Assembly: GCF_000007825.1 (NCBI RefSeq)
Contig: NC_004722.1
Coordinates: forward strand, 3,264,501 to 3,328,500
Reading direction: 5' to 3'
Origin: Bacillus cereus ATCC 14579
Lineage (GTDB): Bacteria > Bacillota > Bacilli > Bacillales > Bacillaceae_G
DNA: 64,000 bases
The number at the start of each line of letters is the position of its first letter. The first letter of the stretch is position 1. The notes under the pieces were generated by a model. It did no database searches, was not told where the DNA came from, and was given only the letters and a program-made list of their open reading frames with translations. Below, piece by piece: positions 42,550-52,454 of this stretch. Made by a program: the position numbers and the translations under genes.

Positions 42550-45057
42550 TTATAAAATTCTCACTACATTTAAGCTTGCTGTAATCGCACCTGCTATAGT
42601 AGTCACATGCCCTACACCTAACGGGCCATTTTGTAATATTAATGTTGAATTGGCACTCGTCACATTCACAAGAAGTGTATTTGAAATGGCTGGTTCGATT
42701 ACTACAGTTGATGTCGTTACGTTTTGTATAAAACTCCCTGTTAGTTGCGTTCCATTTAATAGCAATCTAACAGATACTGTCTCATTCCCACCATTTGCAT
42801 CCCCTTGAAAATAGTAGCTTACTAAATATATTCCTGGCGTCGTTACTGTGACTGTCGTAGCACTAGTTAAAGATACACCAGTTCCATATACAGTGGATCC
42901 AGAATTAATTGGGATGTTGGCATTTGCTGCAATTGTGCTTGTTGATGTAGAAAAGAAATATCCGCCACCTGTCGATATAGCAGATGATCCTGTTGCTCCA
43001 GTTAAGCCTGTTGGACCCGTGGCACCTGTTGGGCCCGTTATCCCCGTTACCCCTGTTGCTCCAGTTATTCCTTGTATGCCTTGTATTCCGGTCGGTCCTG
43101 TTGCACCAGTCACTCCAGTCGCTCCGGTTGCTCCGGTTGCTCCCGTCACACCTTGTGGACCTTGGATTCCTTGGATTCCTTGTGGACCTGTTGCTCCCGT
43201 AGGGCCGGTCGCTCCCGCCTGCCCCGTTACCCCTTGTGGACCTTGGATTCCTTGTGGACCTTGAGGACCCGTTGCTCCCGTCTGGCCGGTTGCTCCCGCC
43301 TGCCCCGTTGCTCCTTGTGGTCCTTGAATTCCTTGAGGACCTTGGGGACCCGTTGCACCAGTAGGTCCGGTTGCTCCTGTTGGACCAGTTGGGCCCGCCT
43401 GGCCAGTTATTCCTTGTAGACCTTGAGGGCCTGCCTGACCAGTTGGGCCTTGTGGACCTTGCACGCCTTGTATCCCCTGAATTCCTTGGGGGCCGGTTGG
43501 ACCAATTGGACCTTGTATTCCCTGAATTCCTTGAGGACCCGTTGCTCCCGTCTGGCCGGTTGGGCCTTGTGGACCTTGCACTCCTTGTATTCCTTGAGGA
43601 CCGGTTGGGCCTATACTTCCTTGTGGTCCCTGAATACCTTGTATTCCTTGAGGACCAGTTGGACCGGTTATGCCACTCGGACCTTGTACGCCTTGCACTC
43701 CTTGAGGACCGGTTGGACCACTCGGACCTTGGATTCCTTGTAGCCCCTGTAAACCAGTTGGACCGGTCGCTCCCCTTACTCCTTGCTCACCTTGTATGCC
43801 TTGTAGACCTTGAGGGCCGGTTGGACCGATTGGACCCTGTGCCCCTTGCACTCCTTGTGGACCAGTCGGACCGGTTGCTCCTACCGGTCCCTGGATTCCT
43901 TGTAGACCTTGCGGACCAGTCGGACCGGTTACTCCTTGTATCCCTTGTGGACCTTGAATGCCTTGATCACCCGTTGGACCCGTTGCCCCCATCGGTCCCT
44001 GTACTCCTTGCAAACCTGTTACACCAGTTGCTCCGGTCGGTCCCTGTATTCCTTGTACCCCTTGAATTCCAGTCGCTCCTGTTGCTCCGGTCGCTCCTGT
44101 TGCCCCTGTTGCTCCAGTCGGACCAGTTGGACCCCCTGGTGATCCTGCTGGACCGGTTGGACCAGTTGGACCTCCTGGTGGACCAGTTGGACCGGTTGCT
44201 CCAGTCGGGCCAGTTGCAGAACCTGTCGGACCAGTTATCCCAGTGGCTCCTGTTGGGCCGGTTGGACCTGGATCACCTTGTAAACCGGTTGGACCAGTCG
44301 GACCGATTACACCTTGCACTCCTTGTATTCCTTGTATTCCTGTTGGACCTACTTGCCCCATTTCTCCCTGGGGACCTTGTAAACCTTGAACACCAGTTTC
44401 CCCTTGTGGACCCATTGGTCCTTGCTCCCCTTGAATTCCTTGAGAACCAGTTGGCCCTGTTGGACCAATCGGACCCTGTATTCCTTGTATTCCGGTTACA
44501 CCTTGTAAACCACTACCTCCTAAATTACCTTGCACACCTTGTATACCAGTATTTCCAGTTGGTCCAGTCGGACCAATTTCCCCTTGCACTCCTTGTATGC
44601 CTTGTATTCCTGTTGGGCCGGTTGGACCGATTTCTCCTTGCATTCCTTGTATGCCTTGTATTCCTGTTGGACCGGTCGGACCGATTGGGCCAGGAATTCC
44701 TTGTATCCCTTGAATACCAGTTGGACCAGTCGGACCTCTTTCTCCTTGTATTCCTTGAACACCTTGTATTCCCTGTGGGCCTCGTTCTCCCATAGGTCCT
44801 TGATTACCTTGAGAACCTTGTGGTCCAGTTAAACCAGTTGGGCCGGTTGGACCATTTTCTCCTTGCATCCCTTGCACTCCTTGTATTCCTTGTGGGCCGG
44901 TTGGACCGATTGGACCTTGTACGCCTTGTATTCCTTGCGGTCCAGTTGGTCCACCTAAAGCACCAGTTGGACCGGTTGGACCAGTGGGCCCCGTAATACC
45001 TGGCGGTGGAAAAGGAATAGGTGCTTGAAACTTACTACACTTATCTTGATTCTTCAC
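42550..45057 (-). CDS. Collagen-like (BclA-type) exosporium protein, copy 2
   Basis: 835 aa from GTG 45057 (GGGGGAG six bases upstream; the ATG at 45063 touches that site). A short N-terminus with FQAPIPFPPPGITGPTG resembles a degenerate exosporium leader. It is followed by more than 200 Gly-X-Y triplets, mainly GPT, GPQ, GIQ and GVQ, interrupted once mid-way by GPPGGPTG-type breaks. The last ~135 residues (STSTSTIAANANIPINSGST onward) form a C1q/TNF-like trimerising domain as in BclA. Likely a glycosylated fibre of the spore surface. It lies 28 bp after a paralogue. Confidence 0.85.
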   Translation of the reverse strand: MKNQDKCSKFQAPIPFPPPGITGPTGPTGPTGALGGPTGPQGIQGVQGPIGPTGPQGIQGVQGMQGENGPTGPTGLTGPQGSQGNQGPMGERGPQGIQGVQGIQGERGPTGPTGIQGIQGIPGPIGPTGPTGIQGIQGMQGEIGPTGPTGIQGIQGVQGEIGPTGPTGNTGIQGVQGNLGGSGLQGVTGIQGIQGPIGPTGPTGSQGIQGEQGPMGPQGETGVQGLQGPQGEMGQVGPTGIQGIQGVQGVIGPTGPTGLQGDPGPTGPTGATGITGPTGSATGPTGATGPTGPPGGPTGPTGPAGSPGGPTGPTGATGATGATGATGATGIQGVQGIQGPTGATGVTGLQGVQGPMGATGPTGDQGIQGPQGIQGVTGPTGPQGLQGIQGPVGATGPTGPQGVQGAQGPIGPTGPQGLQGIQGEQGVRGATGPTGLQGLQGIQGPSGPTGPQGVQGVQGPSGITGPTGPQGIQGIQGPQGSIGPTGPQGIQGVQGPQGPTGQTGATGPQGIQGIQGPIGPTGPQGIQGIQGVQGPQGPTGQAGPQGLQGITGQAGPTGPTGATGPTGATGPQGPQGIQGPQGATGQAGATGQTGATGPQGPQGIQGPQGVTGQAGATGPTGATGPQGIQGIQGPQGVTGATGATGATGVTGATGPTGIQGIQGITGATGVTGITGPTGATGPTGLTGATGSSAISTGGGYFFSTSTSTIAANANIPINSGSTVYGTGVSLTSATTVTVTTPGIYLVSYYFQGDANGGNETVSVRLLLNGTQLTGSFIQNVTTSTVVIEPAISNTLLVNVTSANSTLILQNGPLGVGHVTTIAGAITASLNVVRIL

Positions 45058-45085
45058 AAGCATCTCCCCCGTTATAACTAACGTA

Positions 45086-47593
45086 TCAAACTATTTTTAA
45101 TACATTTAAACTAGCTGTTATCACACCAGATAATGTCGTTACATGCCCGATAGCTAACGGACCATTTTGTAAAGACAAAGTTGCATTTGAAAAAGTAACT
45201 TCAATGACCATCGTATTCGAAACTGCTGGTTCTAATATAAAAGTACCTCCTGTAACATAAAAAATAAAACTCCCTGCGACTTGTGTTCCATTTAAAGTAA
45301 GCCTCACTGAAATTGTTTCATTTCCGGCCGTTGGATCACCTTGAAAATAATAGCTTACTAAATAAATTCCCGGCGTACTTAACGTTACAGTTGTTGCATT
45401 TGTTAAACTGACATCAGAACCAAAAACTGTAGATCCAGAATTAATTGGTATTAACGCATTCGCTGCAATTGTACTCGTTGAAGTAGAAAAGAAATAACCG
45501 CCCCCACTAGGTAAACCAGTCGCTCCTGTCGCTCCCGCTATTCCAAAGAAACCTATTGAACCTGCACTACCAGTTGCTCCTGTCGGTCCCACCACGCCAC
45601 TTGGGCCCTGACTACCTTGTGCTCCAACTGGGCCTATACTACCACTAGCACCTGTCACCCCACTTGCTCCAGTTGGGCCTTGCAAACCTTGAACTCCTTG
45701 TATACCTTGTATTCCTTGCGAACTCGTTGCACCTGTATTACCTGCCGTTCCCGTTATTCCTTGTATTCCCGTAATCCCTTGAACTCCTTGCACACCTTGT
45801 GGTCCAGTTGCCCCGGTTGCTCCAGTTGCCCCAGTTTCACCCGTTGCACCTGTAATTCCAACATTTCCTTGTGGACCTTGGGGCCCTTGACTACCTTGCG
45901 CTCCTTGGACTCCTTGAGGTCCTGTTATACCAATTTCCCCTGTATTTCCTTGGGGGCCTCTAATTCCTTGTGCACCTGTTGGACCGATAATTCCTTGCAC
46001 ACCTTGTATTCCTTGCACTCCTTGCGCTCCTGTTGGACCCGTTATTCCTTGTAATCCTTGAGGACCTTGCAAACCGATAGCTCCAGTCGGTCCTATTATT
46101 CCTTGCACTCCTTGAGGACCTTGGGCACCTTGTGTACCTGTCAATCCGGTAGTCCCTTGTATCCCTTGAACACCTTGAGGACCTTGTGTTCCAGCTGCTC
46201 CTGTTTCCCCTTGAATTCCTTGTACGCCTTGGATTCCTTGTGCTCCAGCTGGGCCGGTTGCTCCTCGGATTCCTTGTGCTCCTTGAGCTCCTTCCGCTCC
46301 TGTAACACCAACTGGACCAGCTATCCCTTGTATTCCCACCATTCCTTGTGCACCTGTTGGACCTATCACACCTTGAATACCTTGAATACCTTTAGGACCT
46401 TCTGCACCAGTTGGACCAGTTACTCCCAGCGGACCTTGTATTCCTTGAGAACCTTCTGCACCCGTTGGACCTGTTATACCTTGGTTACCTTGAGGACCTT
46501 GTGCTCCTTGTACTCCAACTGCTCCAACTACACCTTGGGCACCTTGCGCTCCCCTTACACCTTGATGACCTGTTGGACCGGTTATACCTTGCACACCTTG
46601 CCCTCCAATTGGACCTATCCCTCCGCTTACACCTGTTGAACCGGTCGCACCCGTTGGACCTGTTGGACCTCCTGGTGGACCCGGTGGGCCAGCTGGTCCA
46701 GTCACCCCACTAGAAGGGCCAATTGGACCGGTCACTCCCGTCGGACCGCCCGGTGGTCCTTCTGAGCCTTGAGTACCAATACTACCTGTCGCTCCCGTTA
46801 TACCTCTTATTCCTTTTATCCCTTGAAAACCTGTTGCTCCCGTTATACCTTGTATTCCTTGCACACCTTGTGGTCCTTGTAAACCTATTGCACCTGTTAT
46901 CCCCTTTATTCCACTTATACCTTGGGCACCTTGCATTCCAGTAGAACCAGTTGGACCCACTTCCCCTTGTATTCCTTGAGCTCCTTGCGGGCCTTCCTCT
47001 CCAGTAATTCCTTGTATACCTTGGAAGCCGTCTTCTCCTTGTATACCAATAGCCCCTTGCTCTCCTTTTATTCCTTGAACACCTTGAGGGCCTTGTGGAC
47101 CAGTTACACCCGAGACTCCAGTTACGCCTCTTTCTCCCTGCATTCCTTGTGCCCCTGTTTGTCCTCGCTCACCTATTTCCCCTTGTATTCCTTGTATACC
47201 TTGTATTCCTTGACTACCAGCAGGACCCGTAGCTCCTTGTATTCCTTCTAATCCTTGTACTCCAATATCACCAATTAGACCTTGGTTTCCGATTAATCCT
47301 TGAGCACCTTGGAGACCAGTTGGGCCAGTTATACCTTGCTCTCCTGTATCACCAATAACTCCTTGTATTCCTTGTGCTCCTGTTGTCCCTCGGGGACCTT
47401 GTATCCCCCTGATACCTTGAGGACCTTGGGGCCCAGTTGCTCCCGTCGGTCCAGTCACCCCTGTAGGACCAACAGGACCTTCATGCCCTCCAGTTGGACC
47501 GATTGGACCACTATTACCTGTCGGACCCGTTGTTCCTATAAGCGGAAGAGGCAGTGCCACTCCAAATTTTTTGCACTTTCTATGATGACGCAC
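45086..47593 (-). CDS. Collagen-like (BclA-type) exosporium protein, copy 1
   Basis: 835 aa, GTG start with GGGGGA. The N-terminus RKCKKFGVALPLPLIGTTG parallels that of the next gene (KCSKFQAPIPFPPP). It has more than 200 Gly-X-Y triplets with a break at GPPGGPTGVTG and GPPGGPTGPTG. The C-terminal ~135-residue jelly-roll domain is close to copy 2 (same STSTSTIAANA and YLVSYYFQGD). The two genes are in tandem, probably one operon. The repetitive DNA should allow length changes. No clear sigma-K promoter was identified upstream. Confidence 0.85.
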   Translation of the reverse strand: MRHHRKCKKFGVALPLPLIGTTGPTGNSGPIGPTGGHEGPVGPTGVTGPTGATGPQGPQGIRGIQGPRGTTGAQGIQGVIGDTGEQGITGPTGLQGAQGLIGNQGLIGDIGVQGLEGIQGATGPAGSQGIQGIQGIQGEIGERGQTGAQGMQGERGVTGVSGVTGPQGPQGVQGIKGEQGAIGIQGEDGFQGIQGITGEEGPQGAQGIQGEVGPTGSTGMQGAQGISGIKGITGAIGLQGPQGVQGIQGITGATGFQGIKGIRGITGATGSIGTQGSEGPPGGPTGVTGPIGPSSGVTGPAGPPGPPGGPTGPTGATGSTGVSGGIGPIGGQGVQGITGPTGHQGVRGAQGAQGVVGAVGVQGAQGPQGNQGITGPTGAEGSQGIQGPLGVTGPTGAEGPKGIQGIQGVIGPTGAQGMVGIQGIAGPVGVTGAEGAQGAQGIRGATGPAGAQGIQGVQGIQGETGAAGTQGPQGVQGIQGTTGLTGTQGAQGPQGVQGIIGPTGAIGLQGPQGLQGITGPTGAQGVQGIQGVQGIIGPTGAQGIRGPQGNTGEIGITGPQGVQGAQGSQGPQGPQGNVGITGATGETGATGATGATGPQGVQGVQGITGIQGITGTAGNTGATSSQGIQGIQGVQGLQGPTGASGVTGASGSIGPVGAQGSQGPSGVVGPTGATGSAGSIGFFGIAGATGATGLPSGGGYFFSTSTSTIAANALIPINSGSTVFGSDVSLTNATTVTLSTPGIYLVSYYFQGDPTAGNETISVRLTLNGTQVAGSFIFYVTGGTFILEPAVSNTMVIEVTFSNATLSLQNGPLAIGHVTTLSGVITASLNVLKIV

Positions 47594-47683
47594 AACAATC
47601 CCCCTTCCCCAAAATAATTACACCTTTTATATGAAATGCATTTTTATAAGAAAAGTACACCTTTGACCTCATTTTTTTAAAAT

Positions 47684-47727
47684 AAAGAAGCCTATCATTT
47701 CATCTATTTGAAATCATAGGCTTCTTT
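47684..47727 (-). terminator. Terminator after the methyltransferase
   Basis: Eighteen-bp perfect arms AAAGAAGCCTATCATTTC / GAAATCATAGGCTTCTTT. Confidence 0.85.
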
Positions 47728-47739
47728 TATAAAAACACT

Positions 47740-48479
47740 TTACTTTCTAGCTTTAATAATAAAAGTAGTCGGCACCATTCTAGCTTTATATAAAGAATAA
47801 TACTTCATAGACGGCTCAGCTAGTTCTCCATCAAACGAGCTTGATGGTTCAGGCTCTTCTATTCTCTTAATTTTAAATCCCACTCTATTTAACTCATTTA
47901 TGTATGTACTTATTTTTCTCTTATATAATGTCGCTTGTACATTTTCTCCTTTAAATGTTTCAAACGTAATGGGCGTTTCCTCATGATAAGAAGACTTTAT
48001 AGCAACTTCTTCCGTACCATACTGTAAGTTTGAATATACCGGGTGCTCCCAACTAAAAATAAAACTTCCCCCTGGCTTTACATATGAATAAATCAGTTCC
48101 AACGTTTTTCTTAAATCCGAAGTCCAACCTAATGCATAAATGGAATATACAATATCAAAATATCCTTTCGGAATATCGCCTTCTTCTTCCATTGCTCCAC
48201 ATATTAACTTTGGATTCCACGACTGTAACGTTTCATGTGCCGTTTCAATTTGTGTTCTCGAAAAATCAAGTCCCCACAATTCTTCTGCGCCATGTTCCGC
48301 CATATACTGCAACGAATGTCCACTTCCACACCCAATATCAAGTACCTTTTTATCTTTAATTGAATCGAACAAATGAATCTCATCTTCAGATGCCGTATAC
48401 GGTCCGTATTTCGGTAAACAATCCACTTGAAAAAATAAGGTGCAACTGTATCCCAACACTTTTTATTTAAAGCTAACAT
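47740..48479 (-). pseudogene. Class I SAM methyltransferase with a one-base frameshift
   Basis: The N-terminus (MLALNKKCWDTVAPYFF) is in one frame and the rest (QVDCLPKYGPYTASEDE onward) in another. The switch is at a T run (A run 48430-48435, plus strand) that has six bases where seven would restore the frame. The body has SAM motif I VLDIGCGSGHS, motif II LWGLDFS and post-I SIYALGW, and would be a complete methyltransferase of about 246 aa. Either a true mutation or a homopolymer sequencing error. Start ATG 48479 has AAAGG. Confidence 0.8.
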
Positions 48480-48535
48480 TTGCGTACCTTTCATATTTTA
48501 CATTCCCCCATCCATTTTTCTTTCTCTAATATTAA

Positions 48536-49078
48536 TTACATATCATAACCAGATCGCCCTTTTCTCTTCGCCCGGTAGTTTTTCACTTTCGCAATCGTAC
48601 CGCATGCTCTTCCTCCTTCTTCTCCAGCATACATACCGCACCATCTTTTACTTCCATTTCGCGAATGATCATAAAATACCCAGCGACAATCTGGACATGC
48701 TTTTAACCTTCCCCATACATTTTCTTGAATTGACATTAACACAATGCTTAACACTTTTGTATACACATTCTCTTCATATACCGGTTCATATGTAATACCT
48801 TTCATATCATCCTTTATATGTACATGAAATGGGTATTTCTCTAACCATTTTTGCAATGATCCTTCGCCTTCAATTGTCATCCGAATATCTTCTCGAAAAC
48901 CTCTTAATTCCTCTATCGTATGAAATGGAAACTCTTCATCAAAATATTCTTTCATAAAAAGCTTTATGTCTTCTTCTGTTTGCAGCAAATCAATTGGCTC
49001 TCTCGTATCGTTTGGTATTCTCCATGTATTTAAAAATTCCCGAATATATTCTAGTTCATTTGGAGCGTTTTGATTCAA
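48536..49078 (-). CDS. CGNR zinc-finger transcriptional regulator
   Basis: 180 aa. N-terminal ABATE-like half (YIREFLNTWRIPND) and a C-terminal zinc finger with CPDCRWVFYDHSRNGSKRWC and a second Cys pair. In place of the usual CGN(R) the sequence reads CGTIAKVKNYRAKRK after an insertion (AGEEGGRA), a variant of the motif. The family are DNA-binding regulators. It is divergent from an MFS transporter that it may control. Confidence 0.75.
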   Translation of the reverse strand: MNQNAPNELEYIREFLNTWRIPNDTREPIDLLQTEEDIKLFMKEYFDEEFPFHTIEELRGFREDIRMTIEGEGSLQKWLEKYPFHVHIKDDMKGITYEPVYEENVYTKVLSIVLMSIQENVWGRLKACPDCRWVFYDHSRNGSKRWCGMYAGEEGGRACGTIAKVKNYRAKRKGRSGYDM

Positions 49079-49101
49079 TTCGATCCACCTTCTTCTTAAA
49101 A

Positions 49102-49171
49102 TTTACTTTTTTCTGACTTTATGTATAATTATAGTATAAAATAGTTAACCATCAAATTATTTTACTGGTTA
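49102..49171 (+). promoter_or_regulatory. MFS promoter and downstream dyad
   Basis: TTTACT (49102-49107), 16 bp, TATAAT (49124-49129). Between the expected start point and the ribosome site lies TAACCA-N14-TGGTTA (49146-49171), half-sites two helical turns apart. A candidate operator for the divergent CGNR regulator. Confidence 0.45.
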
Positions 49172-49190
49172 CATAATTAGGAGGATTTCT

Positions 49191-50384
49191 ATGAAAAGTT
49201 TCTCAACACCGATACGTTTCATGCTTATTTCTTCATTTTTTATGTCTTTTGGGTATTTTGCAGTATACGCATTTTTAGCTATTTATCTATTAACCTTTCT
49301 TCATTTTTCTGCTGTCCAAGTAGGAACAGTGTTGACGGTTATGACAATTACATCACGAGTTATCCCATTATTCTCAGGGTTAATTGCTGACAAAATAGGC
49401 TATATCATTATGATGATAGCCGGTTTATTTTTGAGAGGAATCGGATTTATCGCTTTAGGAATATGCTCTGATTTCTATACAATTTCTATTTCTTCTGCAC
49501 TTATTGGCTTCGGAACTGCATTTTACGAACCTGCTGCGCGCGCCATATTCGGTTCACAACCAGCTCATTTGAGAAAAAATTTATTTACATATTTAAACCT
49601 TAGCTTTAATTGCGGTGCAATAATCGGACCAATTGCAGGAGGGTTCATACTCTTACTTGATCCAATCTATGCCTTCTCTCTAACAGGATCACTTATGCTG
49701 TTATTCGCTTTTATCTTTTACTTACTTAAAAATCACTTCCAAGTCACTACTGAAAACACGTCTATTACATTAGGAATACAGGCCATCTTACAAAACAAGT
49801 CTTTCCTTCTGTTTTCCTTTATCATGATTTTCTTCTATATTATGTTTACTCAACTTACTGTCGCACTTCCACTTCATATGAAAAACATTAGTAGTAGCAA
49901 TCAACTTGCTACACTCGTTATTACGATAAATGCGATAACAGGCGTCATATTTATGGTATTATTCCGAAAATTATTCCACAAATACAACACACTTTCAATT
50001 ATTAAATACGGTGTTTTATTAATGAGTATTTCCTTTTTACTCATTCCTTTATTTCAACACCCATATTGGCTCTTTATTTGTGTAATTTTATTTACAATCG
50101 GTGAAACACTCGTATTACCTAACGCTGATATCACTATTGCAAATTACAGTAATGAATCATATACAGCCACTTTCTTCGGATTTTATCAACTATCACTCGC
50201 ATTTGGTTTTATCATTGGTAATTATACCGGTACATCTTCTACATCCAACTTAAGCGGAATGTATACACCATGGCTTATTTTTGGCGGAATAGGACTTATT
50301 GGTTTTATTTCACTACATATTTTGAATATAAAAAAAGTGGCCTCTAAAGAGGATATACACCTATGTAATACAAGCGACCTATAA
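49191..50384 (+). CDS. MFS transporter
   Basis: 397 aa with about twelve hydrophobic segments. MFS features: GLIADKIGYIIMM after helix 2 and the conserved region GFGTAFYEPAARAIF. Resembles multidrug exporters of the YdhP/MdtG kind. AGGAGG site; terminator after. Possibly under the divergent CGNR regulator. Confidence 0.8.
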   Translation: MKSFSTPIRFMLISSFFMSFGYFAVYAFLAIYLLTFLHFSAVQVGTVLTVMTITSRVIPLFSGLIADKIGYIIMMIAGLFLRGIGFIALGICSDFYTISISSALIGFGTAFYEPAARAIFGSQPAHLRKNLFTYLNLSFNCGAIIGPIAGGFILLLDPIYAFSLTGSLMLLFAFIFYLLKNHFQVTTENTSITLGIQAILQNKSFLLFSFIMIFFYIMFTQLTVALPLHMKNISSSNQLATLVITINAITGVIFMVLFRKLFHKYNTLSIIKYGVLLMSISFLLIPLFQHPYWLFICVILFTIGETLVLPNADITIANYSNESYTATFFGFYQLSLAFGFIIGNYTGTSSTSNLSGMYTPWLIFGGIGLIGFISLHILNIKKVASKEDIHLCNTSDL

Positions 50385-50386
50385 CG

Positions 50387-50426
50387 AAAAAGATTCGACC
50401 ATCATCTTTGACAGTCGAATCTTTTT
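50387..50426. terminator. Bidirectional terminator
   Basis: AAAAAGATTCGAC / GTCGAATCTTTTT between convergent genes. Confidence 0.85.
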
Positions 50427-51339
50427 ATTTTTCATATTCAAGGTGATTATGTCTTTTACAACCAAATAAATAGCAAGCCCCTATATAATCAGTTTCAAAC
50501 TCTAATCCTGGAACGTATCCAGATTTGATACGTTCTACCATTGTTTTATAACAATTATTCTCTTCTGTATATTCCTCAATTAACTCTTTCTTATCATTTT
50601 CTGTCCAGTTTTCTTCTACTTCTTCATTCTGAACATCTTCTATTTCTGCTGTTTTCGCTTCGATACATTCCCGTATAACTTCATTTATACGGGAGAAATT
50701 ATTCGTTTTATATAGAGCATACACAAATCTACCAATCCAATTAGGACTTTTCCAGCATTCTTTATATCCCTTTTCGAACCATTCAATTGCTTCTTTATAG
50801 CAATTCAACTCAACATATAAATCTGCTACATTAATTTCCCCTAAAAAATTATCAGATTCCCTGTTAAAAGTATCTAACTTCTCTTTTGCTTCTGTCGTTC
50901 GTTCTAAATCAATTAAACATTTTACATAGCTATACATGATATAGTCCGAATCCCCTGCAACTCGCAAGAAAAAGTCTGAAGCTTTTTCCAGCTCTCCAAG
51001 GTTATAATGCGCTACAGCTACATTATGATATGCTTCATCCGATGGTTGAATCGAAATAGATTTTTGTAATACTTCCTTCGCTTCTTCCCACTTTTTTTGT
51101 TTTATATAAATTTCCCCTAAGATGTTATAGGGAAAGTATGAAGAAGGATTCAACTTAACAACTTCTCTTATTAATTCAAGAGCTTTCTCATCATTCTCTT
51201 CCTCATAAAAGTACATCCAAGCCAGATTATTGAGAGATTGTACATCTCTAGATTTATGTACTGCTTGTTGAAATAGTTCCATTGCTTCCTCATATTTATT
51301 TTGTTCAAACATTTCAATTGCCTTCTCATTAATGTTCAA
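50425..51339 (-). CDS. TPR-repeat protein
   Basis: 304 aa, TTG start with GGAGG. Tandem tetratricopeptide repeats through residues 1-220 (YEEAMELFQQAVHKSRD, ALELIREVVKLNPSSYFPYN, WEEAKEVLQKSISIQPS, CYKEAIEWFEKGYKECW), then an acidic helical tail. Cytosolic protein-protein interaction scaffold; partner unknown. Confidence 0.88.
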   Translation of the reverse strand: MNINEKAIEMFEQNKYEEAMELFQQAVHKSRDVQSLNNLAWMYFYEEENDEKALELIREVVKLNPSSYFPYNILGEIYIKQKKWEEAKEVLQKSISIQPSDEAYHNVAVAHYNLGELEKASDFFLRVAGDSDYIMYSYVKCLIDLERTTEAKEKLDTFNRESDNFLGEINVADLYVELNCYKEAIEWFEKGYKECWKSPNWIGRFVYALYKTNNFSRINEVIRECIEAKTAEIEDVQNEEVEENWTENDKKELIEEYTEENNCYKTMVERIKSGYVPGLEFETDYIGACYLFGCKRHNHLEYEK

Positions 51340-51638
51340 ATAACTACCTCCGAAGTGAATGAATTCATCTATTCCCTATCATTATTGTAAAATGTAAAAA
51401 TTGTAATTTCTATAAAAAAATTTCTTTCTCTCGTCTACATTTCGATTGAAATAGAAGCTAAAACACAAGAATTTACAACAATCAGTAAATTCTTCAATCT
51501 CCCTTAAATTGGATATACACCCTGTTTTAATTTACATATTATGGTACAATTAAGGGGGTACTAACTAAACATTTACGCTCCGCACTAGTAATCTAGCAAT
51601 ACCAAAATCAAAAATCACATAGAATCGGAGGGGATGTT
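51340..51638. other. Gap upstream of a lipoprotein gene
   Basis: AT-rich with no assigned element; the promoter of the gene at 51639 must lie here, but no consensus stands out. Confidence 0.4.
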
Positions 51639-52016
51639 ATGAAAAAGAAATTACTTGTTCTTCTATTCACTGGAATCATATTATCAGGATGTTCAACTAT
51701 AGCAGAGAATTCTTTAGAAAGCGGGAAAGGCAGTATGGAATTATTAACACCAACGATCACAGCAAAAGATAATGAATTAGAAATTAAAACTAAAGGCATT
51801 GATGAAAATAAAGTAACTTTTATTTATGTTGCTAATAAAAAAGTGTTGGAACAAAAACTAAAAAATGGTGAATCCTACAAACTTAACATTAAAGATATCG
51901 AACACGCTCATAGGACGGACTACAAACCAAAAGTTCAACTTTTACAAACGAAAGACGATGATGATGATGGAGAAATAGTAACCTTCAAACAAGTTAGATA
52001 TACAGTTAAAAACTGA
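51639..52016 (+). CDS. Small lipoprotein
   Basis: 125 aa. Signal peptide KKKLLVLLFTGIILSG with lipobox LSGC (Cys21). The short mature domain is beta-rich and charged (ITAKDNELEIKTKGID, QLLQTKDDDDDGEIVTF). GGAGGGG site. Anchored to the outer face of the membrane; function unknown. Confidence 0.8.
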   Translation: MKKKLLVLLFTGIILSGCSTIAENSLESGKGSMELLTPTITAKDNELEIKTKGIDENKVTFIYVANKKVLEQKLKNGESYKLNIKDIEHAHRTDYKPKVQLLQTKDDDDDGEIVTFKQVRYTVKN

Positions 52017-52092
52017 TTTTAAAGTTGTTTCATTATAAATGTAACAAAAGAAAATATACTTTTAACAGTAGATAAATGTAGGGGGTGCTAAC

Positions 52093-52332
52093 ATGAAAAA
52101 ACGATGGATTTCTTGGTGGATTGGTAACATATTTTGGATTATCGTTTTTGGAATATGGGCCGCTATTATTTGGCTACGAGATGTTGATGGTGCTGGTGTT
52201 ATTCAAACACCTGAAATTAAATCAATATCACTTATCGTTTTATTAATCACGTTTATCATACCGGTATTTTTTCAAATTATATGGCTAATCATTAATTTGA
52301 GAATGAGTAAAAAACATAATTATACGATTTAG
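52093..52332 (+). CDS. DUF3923-like small membrane protein
   Basis: 79 aa with two transmembrane segments (IGNIFWIIVFGIWAAIIWL and SLIVLLITFIIPVFFQIIWL) around the loop RDVDGAGVIQTPEIK, which I associate with the DUF3923 family. GGGGGTG site. Function unknown. Confidence 0.7.
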   Translation: MKKRWISWWIGNIFWIIVFGIWAAIIWLRDVDGAGVIQTPEIKSISLIVLLITFIIPVFFQIIWLIINLRMSKKHNYTI

Positions 52333-52364
52333 TTTTTTTGAATTAACAGATGAATATTTTTCAT

Positions 52365-52407
52365 AAAAAAAGAGAGGAATCTACATCAAAATAGATTCCT
52401 CCCTTTT
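52365..52407. terminator. Bidirectional terminator
   Basis: AAAAGAGAGGAATCTA / TAGATTCCTCCCTTTT. Confidence 0.8.
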
Positions 52408-52454
52408 ACATTTAGACTTATACTGCGCTTTTAATGCATCACTATTCCTCTTTT

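Noticed and set aside
42984..44142. Repetitive DNA that might suggest a CRISPR or satellite array
   Set aside because: The periodicity is nine bases and codes for Gly-X-Y triplets on the minus strand; there are no spacers.
42848..47617. Long open frames on the plus strand through the collagen-like genes, up to 474 codons
   Set aside because: They are antisense shadows of Gly-X-Y repeats: low-complexity Leu/Ser/Cys-rich products, no ribosome sites, and strong coding on the other strand.
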